Of a stretch of 5,060 nt of DNA, positions 1-4,855 are shown in pieces. The number at the start of each line of letters is the position of its first letter. Position 1 is the stretch's first letter. Under the pieces are notes generated by a model. That model was not told where the DNA came from. It was given only the letters and a program-made list of their open reading frames with translations, and did not search any database. The position numbers were made by a program, and so were the translations under genes. The DNA comes from Ktedonobacteraceae bacterium (GTDB lineage Bacteria; Chloroflexota; Ktedonobacteria; Ktedonobacterales; Ktedonobacteraceae): NCBI GenBank assembly GCA_014896635.1, contig JADBKA010000302.1:1-5060 (forward strand), given 5' to 3'.

Positions 1-1
1 T

Positions 2-877
2 CTGCTGCTGCTTGGATTGCTCAGTTCCTGTAGTTTTCTGGGGTTTGGAGGAACGGCTCCCACTACTGGAACGGGAGGAAATGGAGGCAAAGCTCCTGCT
101 CCCCTGACGCCCTTACAGGTGGTACAGAATGCGGCGAACGCGATGCGCCAGTTGAAAACAGTCCATGTGACGATGAATGCGGCAACCACCACGACGGCCA
201 GTACGGCTGGCAATAATGGAGCGCAGAATACGACGCTCAATGTCCAGGTCGAAGGAGATGAAGTGCTGCCAGATCAGGCTGCCCTGAAACTCTCCATAGG
301 TCAGGTGGTCGGCGGCCAGATGACTACAATGGCCGAGATAGTGATGGGCAACAAGATCTATGTCCAGAACGCAAAGGGGAAGTGGTATGTGCTGGACCTT
401 GCAGCGTTCACCAGCGCCAGCGGCAATCCTTTTGCCAGCGCCCAGGTCTCGAACTACAATAATTTGTTGACCCTGGCACAAAAATCGCCCCTTGTCGATA
501 ACGGTGAAGAATCGTTGAATGGTGTGACAGTGCGTCATATCACCGTCAATTTTGGTAAAAACGTGCTGCGTGAGTTGTTGAATACAACAGGACAGATAAA
601 TAATCTTCAGGCACAGCAGCGGCAGAAGCTTGAAGCGTTTCTCAATTCAGTAGATCTTGAAAAGCCTACCCTGGATCTGTGGATCGATAAAGCAACATTT
701 TATGTGCAGCGCATGGAACTGAAATTTACGTTGCAGACGCAGGCCCAGGGAAACACCCCCGCCAGTACCACGACGGAAGATACCGTCATTGATTACAGTA
801 AATTCAATGCTCCAGTCACGATCAGTGCGCCGAATGGCGCCACTCCAACAAATGATCTGGCAACAATCTTCAAGTAG
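2..877 (+). CDS. LppX/LprAFG-like lipoprotein, 5' end cut off by window
   Basis: The frame is open from the first base, and the first visible residues (LLLLGLLSSC) are the end of a lipoprotein signal peptide. The lipobox is L-S-S-C, with the lipidated Cys at 29-31. The true start therefore lies left of the window, and the in-frame TTG at 17 is inside the signal peptide. Counting from Cys as 1, the mature chain has 282 residues: a Gly/Thr/Pro-rich tether to about 26, then a domain opening with an amphipathic helix (QVVQNAANAMRQLKTVHV). Later hallmarks are GNKIYV followed by GKWYVLD at 107-123, LWIDK at 217-221, and a C-terminal DYSKFNAPVTI at 255-265. This pattern fits the LppX/LprAFG fold, an outer-leaflet lipoprotein with a hydrophobic pocket that carries lipids in mycobacteria. 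The ligand here is unknown. Assignment is by pattern recall, and a related outer-membrane-LolA-like fold is possible. Confidence 0.8.
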   Translation: MLLLGLLSSCSFLGFGGTAPTTGTGGNGGKAPAPLTPLQVVQNAANAMRQLKTVHVTMNAATTTTASTAGNNGAQNTTLNVQVEGDEVLPDQAALKLSIGQVVGGQMTTMAEIVMGNKIYVQNAKGKWYVLDLAAFTSASGNPFASAQVSNYNNLLTLAQKSPLVDNGEESLNGVTVRHITVNFGKNVLRELLNTTGQINNLQAQQRQKLEAFLNSVDLEKPTLDLWIDKATFYVQRMELKFTLQTQAQGNTPASTTTEDTVIDYSKFNAPVTISAPNGATPTNDLATIFK

Positions 878-941
878 CTAACCTGGCGCAGGCATCAACG
901 TAGCTTACCCATCTTGCCCATCTGAACGGCTATCAAGATCG

Positions 942-977
942 CATCCCATGTTGCTTTCAGAGAAGCAACATGGGATG
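942..977. repeat. Perfect 15-bp inverted repeat (hairpin)
   Basis: The arm at 942-956 (CATCCCATGTTGCTT) is the exact reverse complement of 963-977, around a 6-base loop, with no mismatch. It starts 65 bases past the lipoprotein stop. Neither side is followed by a T tract, so it is not a classical intrinsic terminator. It could block 3' exonucleases, act as a bidirectional terminator of an unusual type, or be a protein binding site. Confidence 0.75.
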
Positions 978-999
978 AAACTACTGATTGTGTGATTGT

Positions 1000-1061
1000 G
1001 TCAGATTCCATACTTCTCTGGCGTTCAGGGCGGCGTTCGTAAGGATTGAGTCTGACTTTTT
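1000..1061 (+). terminator. Candidate intrinsic terminator of the lipoprotein gene
   Basis: GTCAGATTC (1000-1008) pairs with GAGTCTGAC (1048-1056), nine pairs including one G-U, and the right arm is followed at once by TTTTT (1057-1061). The placement downstream of the plus-strand gene fits. The 39-base loop is unusually long, which lowers confidence unless the loop folds further. Confidence 0.3.
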
Positions 1062-1169
1062 ATCCGCGTTTCAGAAATGTGCTCTGATCGAGATTTGGCT
1101 CACGATTCTGGACACCGCTTTAGCTAAAAGCTTACAACAGTGATGTCATAAAACTATCGCGCCATTGTC

Positions 1170-1194
1170 GCAAAACTGTCATAATCGGTTTTGC
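1170..1194 (-). terminator. Weak dyad downstream of the lyase-like gene
   Basis: GCAAAAC (1170-1176) and GTTTTGC (1188-1194) form a 7-bp stem with an 11-base loop, beginning 23 bases past the minus-strand stop. The stem is AT-rich and lacks a T tail beyond the TTTT inside the arm. It is a possible terminator but not a strong one. Confidence 0.25.
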
Positions 1195-1217
1195 CAGGAG
1201 GACCGGGAGCGCGATGG

Positions 1218-2207
1218 TCAGCCGCCGTAGGTAGAGTGCCGGTGTGTAGCGTCATGGTAGAGGACGCTGGTACCGTCCATATGTGGGCGATAGAGGGCCT
1301 GTTCCATGTAAACGCCGCTGCTGCCGGGATCTAGCGTCTGGATATGGGTAAGGGGAATGACTTTCCGGCCATTCATCCAGGCTTCGATGAAGCCAGTCTG
1401 CGGGTCTTCGGACCATTTGATGTGGACGGTAAAGTCCATCCACTGGTCATAGAGCAGGTTGCCCAGGACGTAATCCTGGTTCACGCTGGCGCTGCAATTG
1501 CCGGAGTCCTGGTTGTTGATGATGTTAACCAGTGCCAGGTAAGGGGAACTGCCGTTGCCCGGACGGATGGCGACCTGGAGCGGAGGAGAGCAGTTGTGGC
1601 GCATATCCATCCACTGTGTGATATCGGTCCAGGGTCCCCAGCCAGTGGCCTTATTGGGATTCGATGGAATATAAGTAGACCAGGAGTAATACCACTCCTG
1701 GCCGGCATAGCCGCCGGTCATCTGCTGCGTCGCGCTGACCTCGGCCCGCTCGTTTTCGCCGGAACCGCCTGGATTCACCGTGAATTTTGCGGCATATTTG
1801 CCCTGGCGTACGGGACTGGTGACGATATCGACGCTGCTATTGCCCCACTTTCCCCCGGTATGCACGCCCGCCCACTGGCTACTATTATCGCTCTCCCAGT
1901 CGCCGGTCCACAGAATCTGGCCATCGCTGGCTGCATAAGTGGTGTAGTGGCCTTGATTGCGTTGTGAGGCTTGTGAGCCTGATTGCTGCGTCGGCTTTGC
2001 TGTGGGAGAAGTCTGCTGCTGAGGCAGGTTCAGACCGTTCGATGTGGCCTGCTTCTGCGGAAAGGAAACGCCCCGTGCGTCTCCCTGTGGCTGACCGGGT
2101 ACTGGTGTAGAGTGCGGAATAAAGCGAAAAAAGAGATAAATAATGAGCACCGATACAAATATTGCCCCTGCTGGCAGAAATAAGCGTTTTATTCTCTGTT
2201 TTTGCAT
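1218..2207 (-). CDS. Membrane-anchored polysaccharide-lyase-like protein (heparin lyase I/PL20-like)
   Basis: The 329-residue protein has a basic N-terminus (KQRIKR), one hydrophobic helix at 9-27, then a Gln/Ser/Pro/Thr-rich linker to about 90, so it is probably anchored with its body outside the cell. Residues 98-325 resemble the beta-jelly-roll family that includes heparin lyase I and glucuronan lyase: GKYAAKF near 137, ERAEV at 153-157, WYYSWSTYIP at 172-181, HIKWSEDPQTGFIEAWMNG at 262-280, and ALYR with VLYHD near 304-319. Cys206 and Cys238 could form a disulfide. The family cleaves uronic-acid polysaccharides by beta-elimination; the substrate here is unknown. The position where relatives usually have a Lys (KQGxYR) reads EQALYR, so activity is uncertain. 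I chose ATG at 2207 because AGAG sits 8 bases upstream; a GTG at 2216 would add three residues. The gene has its own strong promoter. Confidence 0.75.
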   Translation of the reverse strand: MQKQRIKRLFLPAGAIFVSVLIIYLFFRFIPHSTPVPGQPQGDARGVSFPQKQATSNGLNLPQQQTSPTAKPTQQSGSQASQRNQGHYTTYAASDGQILWTGDWESDNSSQWAGVHTGGKWGNSSVDIVTSPVRQGKYAAKFTVNPGGSGENERAEVSATQQMTGGYAGQEWYYSWSTYIPSNPNKATGWGPWTDITQWMDMRHNCSPPLQVAIRPGNGSSPYLALVNIINNQDSGNCSASVNQDYVLGNLLYDQWMDFTVHIKWSEDPQTGFIEAWMNGRKVIPLTHIQTLDPGSSGVYMEQALYRPHMDGTSVLYHDATHRHSTYGG

Positions 2208-2260
2208 ACACCGCACTCTGAAAGGATGTAAAAACTCTTTTTAAACGGCAGTCCTGAACA

Positions 2261-2290
2261 ATTATAGTGTACGCTGAAGGGACCTGTCAA
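2261..2290 (-). promoter_or_regulatory. Perfect-consensus sigma-70 promoter for the lyase-like gene
   Basis: Read on the minus strand, TTGACA (2290-2285) is followed after 18 bases by TATAAT (2266-2261). Both hexamers match the housekeeping-sigma consensus exactly. Transcription would start near 2254, giving a leader of about 47 bases before the ATG at 2207. The promoter lies 178 bases beyond the stop of the upstream sulfurtransferase gene, so the lyase-like gene is probably transcribed on its own. Confidence 0.8.
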
Positions 2291-2414
2291 AAGAGGTAGC
2301 CAATAGTTCCTTGTAGAGAGGGATGATCCATACAGGTTATCTGCTTCTCATCGCGTTTCTTTTTGTCCGACCGGCTGGCACATTTTTCTCTCTCGTGCAG
2401 TCTTACCATTTGTC

Positions 2415-2447
2415 GCGGCGTCCCTACCTGGTACGGGGGGACGCCGC
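2415..2447 (-). terminator. 10-bp GC-rich hairpin after the sulfurtransferase gene
   Basis: GCGGCGTCCC (2415-2424) is perfectly complementary to GGGACGCCGC (2438-2447), with a 13-base loop that itself contains TACC-T-GGTA. It begins 21 bases past the sulfurtransferase stop, the usual place for a terminator. No T tract follows on the minus strand, so it may be a factor-dependent stop, an RNA-stabilising hairpin or a copy of a dispersed repeat. Confidence 0.5.
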
Positions 2448-2468
2448 TGTGTGGATCTTATGAAGTGG

Positions 2469-3314
2469 TCAGGGTTTCTCGATGGGGGCGCGTACGAGAC
2501 TGCCCCACTCGGTCCAGGAGCCGTCGTAGTTACGCACGCGAGGATAGCCGAGCAACTGGGTGAGGACGAACCAGGTGTGGGCCGAACGCTCACCAATGCG
2601 GCAGTAGGTGATGATATCCTTATCAGGCGTAATATCTTTGCTGCCGTAGATTTGACGCAATTCTTCTGCTGACTTGAATGTACCATCGGCATTGGCAGCG
2701 GTTCCCCAGGGAATATTTTTCGCTGTTGGAATATGGCCACCACGCTGTGCGCCTTCCTGGGGATAGTTCACCATGTGCAGCAGTTCGCCGGTGTATTCCT
2801 GGGGAGAACGCACGTCGATCAAGCGGCGTTCGGGATCTTTCAGGCCCGCCGCTACCTGGTCGCGGAAGGCGCGGATGCTCTCATCTGCCGGCTGCGCATG
2901 GTAAATAGCCGGTGCATAGTGCGGCACCTCTTTTGTATAGGGACGTCCTTCGGCCTCCCATTTTGTGCGCCCGCCGTTCATGATTTTCAGATCTTCGTGA
3001 CCGTACATTCTAAAGAGCCAGAACGAGTAGGCCGCGTACCAGTTGTTTTTGTCGCCATAGAAAACGACGGCGGTGTCATTGCTGATGCCCCAGCGGCCCG
3101 CCAGTTGCTCAAAGCTCTGCTGGTCCACAAAATCGCGCGAAACGGGGTCCTGTACATCGACATGCCAGTCGAGTTTGACGGCCCCAGGGATATGGCCGAC
3201 TTCGTAGAGCAGCACATCCTCATCAGCCTCGACGATACGTACTCGTGGATCGTTGAGATGATCGGCTACCCAGCTTGTTTCGACCAGTGCCTCAGGATGG
3301 GCGTAACCTGTCAT
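2469..3314 (-). CDS. Thiosulfate sulfurtransferase, tandem rhodanese
   Basis: The 281-residue protein has two rhodanese domains, the normal size for this family. The N-terminal domain (about 8-125) is catalytically silent: the loop reads FYGDKNNW with Asp88 where the Cys would be. The C-terminal domain (about 145-275) has the active loop CRIGER at 238-243, so Cys238 should carry the persulfide. [27 protein letters not shown] and IRAFRDQV match the mycobacterial CysA2/CysA3 type rather than the CG-S/G-G-V-T loop of 3-mercaptopyruvate enzymes. The enzyme moves sulfane sulfur from thiosulfate to cyanide or another thiophilic acceptor and is soluble; no signal peptide is seen. The ATG is fixed by AGGAGG (3327-3322) 7 bases upstream. 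It has its own near-consensus promoter, and no sulfur-metabolism gene is adjacent, so the physiological acceptor cannot be read from context. Confidence 0.93.
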   Translation of the reverse strand: MTGYAHPEALVETSWVADHLNDPRVRIVEADEDVLLYEVGHIPGAVKLDWHVDVQDPVSRDFVDQQSFEQLAGRWGISNDTAVVFYGDKNNWYAAYSFWLFRMYGHEDLKIMNGGRTKWEAEGRPYTKEVPHYAPAIYHAQPADESIRAFRDQVAAGLKDPERRLIDVRSPQEYTGELLHMVNYPQEGAQRGGHIPTAKNIPWGTAANADGTFKSAEELRQIYGSKDITPDKDIITYCRIGERSAHTWFVLTQLLGYPRVRNYDGSWTEWGSLVRAPIEKP

Positions 3315-3383
3315 TATTATGCCTCCTCTTTATGAAAGTTTGTTGACTTTGTAGATCGACTTAAAAACTACACTCCAGTTGAT

Positions 3384-3412
3384 AGTATAGGAGCCATAGA
3401 GGGCGCTGTCAA
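3384..3412 (-). promoter_or_regulatory. Near-consensus sigma-70 promoter for the sulfurtransferase
   Basis: On the minus strand TTGACA (3412-3407) is followed after 17 bases by TATACT (3389-3384): a perfect -35, optimal spacing and a -10 with one change. The start would be near 3377, leaving a leader of about 63 bases that ends in a strong AGGAGG ribosome binding site. I see no operator overlapping it, which suggests steady high expression. Confidence 0.8.
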
Positions 3413-3542
3413 CCGTTGCTCTTTGTCCCACCAGGCTTTTTGACGTACCGTAAAAACCCGAAAAGCAGGGAAGCAGGCGTGGATAGGCCGCCGGTGGGGT
3501 CTGAAGACCTTCTAAAGAATCACTTTTGAAAAGATTTGACGT

Positions 3543-3568
3543 GGAACCTCCGTGACAGAGGAATCGTC
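3543..3568 (+). promoter_or_regulatory. Candidate ECF-sigma promoter for the repeat lipoprotein
   Basis: GGAACC (3543-3548) and CGTC (3565-3568) are exactly 16 bases apart, the arrangement bound by many extracytoplasmic-function sigma factors (GGAAC-type -35, CGTC-type -10). Transcription would start near 3575, about 80 bases before the ATG at 3654. No good sigma-70 alternative was found: TTGACG at 3535-3540 has only a poor -10 partner (AGGAAT). The motif is short, so chance is possible. Confidence 0.4.
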
Positions 3569-3604
3569 TCTGAGAGAGAGGGGAGAAGAGGGGTCCAGCC
3601 GATG

Positions 3605-3619
3605 CGAGCATCGTGCTCG
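3605..3619 (+). other. Leader hairpin upstream of the repeat lipoprotein
   Basis: CGAGCA (3605-3610) and TGCTCG (3614-3619) form a perfect 6-bp stem with a TCG loop, extendable outward by wobble pairs. It lies in the presumed leader, 15 bases before the hairpin that holds the ribosome binding site. It may stabilise the transcript; no riboswitch class is recognised. Confidence 0.35.
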
Positions 3620-3633
3620 TGTGGCTGCACAGA

Positions 3634-3650
3634 GCTTTTCAAGGAGAAGC
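3634..3650 (+). promoter_or_regulatory. Ribosome binding site folded into a hairpin
   Basis: AGGAG at 3642-3646 lies 7 bases before ATG 3654 and decides this start over the in-frame ATG... option at 3552. GCTTTTC (3634-3640) can pair with GAGAAGC (3644-3650), seven pairs including one G-U, with AAG as the loop. This would place the ribosome binding site in the loop and 3' arm, so translation could depend on this stem opening. Confidence 0.5.
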
Positions 3651-3653
3651 GAA

Positions 3654-4478
3654 ATGTTCAAACCATTGAAGCACGAGAGGGTGCCGAAGCAACCTTCTTC
3701 CTGGTTTGCTTTGCTCTGCCTGGCCGTTTTCTTTCTGGCCGCCTGCGGAAGTAGCAGCAGCCCTACTCCTTCAGCCAGTGCGACAACGCCGACGCCTTTC
3801 AAGGTGACGAGTGTTGACCTGGTAGTGAATCCGGCCAGTATTGCAGACAAACCCTGCGGAAGTTCGGCCAGCTTTACCTACACCGCTACGTTCCATATCC
3901 CGGCGAATACGGCTGGCGGAAGCATTCAGTTCGAGTATACGCTCAATAACGGGCGCTCCACAGCGCCTGCAAGTGTTAAAGTCGGTCCCGGAGAGACGGC
4001 AAAGACCTTTACCTTTACTAGCTCGGGGACGCTTCCTCCAGATCATACGTATCCAGGACTGGCCGGAGTACACGTGACCAGCCCCAACGCTGTCAACTCG
4101 CCAATGGTCAAACCTGCGGGAACCTGCGTCGAATCTTCGGCTTTCAAGGTGACGAGCATTGACATGACGGTGAGTCCGAAAAGTCTGACAGGACTCAAAT
4201 GTAGCACTTCTCTCACCGTCACCTATACAGCCACGTTCCATATCGCGCCCAACAGTCCGGGCGGAACCATTCAATTTTTCTATACGGTAAATAATGGCCG
4301 CTCTTCGGCCCCTGCGAGCGTTACTGTCGGGCCAGGCGAGACAACGGCAACCTATACCTTTACCTGGTCAGGAGCGCTGCCCGCTGACCATGTCTATCCG
4401 GGCCAGGGTGGCGTCATGACAACGAGTCCCAACGAGATCATCTCGCGTCTTGTGAAGCCGGAAGGCCAGTGCGCATAG
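3654..4478 (+). CDS. Lipoprotein with two tandem beta-rich repeats, unknown function
   Basis: The 274-residue protein starts with a lipoprotein signal peptide: basic N-terminus, hydrophobic WFALLCLAVFFLAAC, lipobox L-A-A-C with Cys31. A Ser/Thr/Pro tether to residue 48 leads to two tandem repeats, 49-158 and 164-273, in exact 115-residue register with no gaps. By hand count about 68 of 110 positions are identical. Shared motifs are FKVTS, TYTATFHI, NNGRS, APASV, VGPGET and YPG. Each repeat has a Cys pair 90 residues apart (68/158 and 183/273), probably a disulfide closing each domain. The alternating pattern suggests an immunoglobulin-like beta-sandwich tethered outside the membrane. I do not recognise the family; ligand binding or a structural or adhesive role are guesses. 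The start is set by AGGAG at 3642-3646; extending to 3552 would add 34 residues before the signal peptide. It is divergent from the sulfurtransferase gene. Confidence 0.9.
   Translation: MFKPLKHERVPKQPSSWFALLCLAVFFLAACGSSSSPTPSASATTPTPFKVTSVDLVVNPASIADKPCGSSASFTYTATFHIPANTAGGSIQFEYTLNNGRSTAPASVKVGPGETAKTFTFTSSGTLPPDHTYPGLAGVHVTSPNAVNSPMVKPAGTCVESSAFKVTSIDMTVSPKSLTGLKCSTSLTVTYTATFHIAPNSPGGTIQFFYTVNNGRSSAPASVTVGPGETTATYTFTWSGALPADHVYPGQGGVMTTSPNEIISRLVKPEGQCA
3798..4472 (+). repeat. Internal tandem duplication, 345-base period
   Basis: Copy one spans 3798-4127 and copy two 4143-4472, inside the lipoprotein gene. Both open with the same bases (TTCAAGGTGACGAG) and keep the same reading frame and spacing, with a 15-base linker encoding VESSA. 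DNA similarity is patchy, which points to an old intragenic duplication held by selection rather than a fresh tandem copy. Confidence 0.85.
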
Positions 4479-4499
4479 CATAAGATATGGAAAAGGGGT

Positions 4500-4521
4500 C
4501 CAGGGGGGCTTTGCCCCCTGG
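4500..4521. repeat. GC-rich hairpin, REP-like or terminator
   Basis: CCAGGGGG (4500-4507) pairs with CCCCCTGG (4514-4521); a variant pairing gives GGGGGC-TTT-GCCCCC (4504-4518). It begins 21 bases after the repeat-lipoprotein stop. There is no T tail; instead more G- and C-runs follow (4522-4542), which look like a degenerate second hairpin. This style of element is often dispersed in intergenic DNA, so it may be a REP-like copy that also ends or protects the transcript. Confidence 0.6.
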
Positions 4522-4619
4522 CGGGGCCGGGGGTCTCCTCCCTCATCGTTGGATGACACTCCGCCGCAGAGAGCATAGCCTGTTAGTATAGCCATGCCGC
4601 CTCTGAGCGAAAAAAGATG

Positions 4620-4640
4620 CTATGCTATGGAACAGCATAG
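4620..4640 (+). promoter_or_regulatory. Operator-like inverted repeat before the small membrane protein
   Basis: CTATGCT (4620-4626) and AGCATAG (4634-4640) are perfect inverted 7-mers with a 7-base spacer, a 21-base dyad ending 25 bases before the GTG start. A further AGCATAG occurs at 4572-4578. A dimeric regulator site or a leader hairpin are both possible; I found no convincing -35/-10 pair around it. Confidence 0.35.
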
Positions 4641-4665
4641 ATAATCTTAGCAAAGGAGATATTCT

Positions 4666-4842
4666 GTGAGCGCGTTGAGCAATCGCAGCCGTTTGATCAT
4701 CGCCGGATTGGTGCTGCTGGCCTTTATCCTGGTCACGGCCTATCTTCAATCTGAAATACATTTTGACACCAGTATCGCCATCGCCAGTTGCTTTGTCGGC
4801 ACCTTCATCGCCGGCTATATTTTCTACGAAGGAAACGAGTAA
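4666..4842 (+). CDS. Small two-helix membrane protein, 58 residues
   Basis: A GTG start is preceded by AAGGAG (4653-4658) with a 7-base spacer, a near-ideal ribosome binding site, which is the main reason to believe this short gene. The product begins MSALSNRSR, then has a hydrophobic helix at about 10-27 (LIIAGLVLLAFILVTAYL), a short polar turn (QSEIHFD), a second helix at about 36-54 (TSIAIASCFVGTFIAGYIF) and an acidic tail YEGNE. The basic N-terminus suggests both ends face the cytoplasm, a hairpin in the inner membrane. I do not recognise a family. It lies after the repeat-lipoprotein gene but 187 bases away, with a hairpin between, so it is probably separate. Its stop is 13 bases from the stop of the convergent epimerase gene. 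Confidence 0.75.
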   Translation: MSALSNRSRLIIAGLVLLAFILVTAYLQSEIHFDTSIAIASCFVGTFIAGYIFYEGNE

Positions 4843-4855
4843 AAAACCTGATTTT

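Larger units (their letters stand above)
878..1217. other. Non-coding gap between convergent genes
   Basis: No credible coding frame is present in these 340 bases. The stretch lies between the stop of the lipoprotein gene and the stop of the opposing lyase-like gene, so termination signals are expected. It holds a perfect 15-bp hairpin (942-977), a long-loop dyad ending in five T (1000-1061) and a weaker dyad near the lyase-like gene (1170-1194). It also holds short direct repeats: TGATTGTG twice in tandem (985-1000), GGCGTTC at 1020-1026 and 1032-1038, and TGTCATAA at 1144-1151 and 1177-1184. I see no tRNA-like or other recognisable RNA fold. Confidence 0.6.

Noticed and set aside
17..877. 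TTG at 17 as the start of the first lipoprotein
   Set aside because: The frame is open upstream to base 2 and those codons are Leu-rich signal-peptide core; starting at 17 would leave only four residues before the lipobox Cys.
1344..1967. 207-residue plus-strand frame
   Set aside because: It lies antisense within the lyase-like gene, whose domain motifs are clear; no ribosome binding site or recognisable protein.
2208..2216. GTG at 2216 as the start of the lyase-like gene
   Set aside because: The ATG at 2207 has the better, though weak, upstream AGAG and begins with the basic MQKQRIKR segment. The difference is only three residues and cannot be settled here.
2348..2743. 131-residue minus-strand frame overlapping the end of the sulfurtransferase
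   Set aside because: It shares the strand but is out of frame with the rhodanese active-site region, and its product has no recognisable features.
2733..3335. 200-residue plus-strand frame
   Set aside because: Antisense to the well-supported sulfurtransferase gene; a by-product of its codon use.
3552..3653. N-terminal extension of the repeat lipoprotein by 34 residues
   Set aside because: It would bury the signal peptide, has no good ribosome binding site, and overlaps the presumed leader and candidate promoter.
3512..3850. 112-residue minus-strand frame across the lipoprotein leader
   Set aside because: No ribosome binding site, low-complexity product, and it overlaps the start region of a convincing gene.
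3771..4274. 167-residue minus-strand frame
   Set aside because: Antisense to the repeat lipoprotein; its repetitive look merely mirrors the internal duplication.
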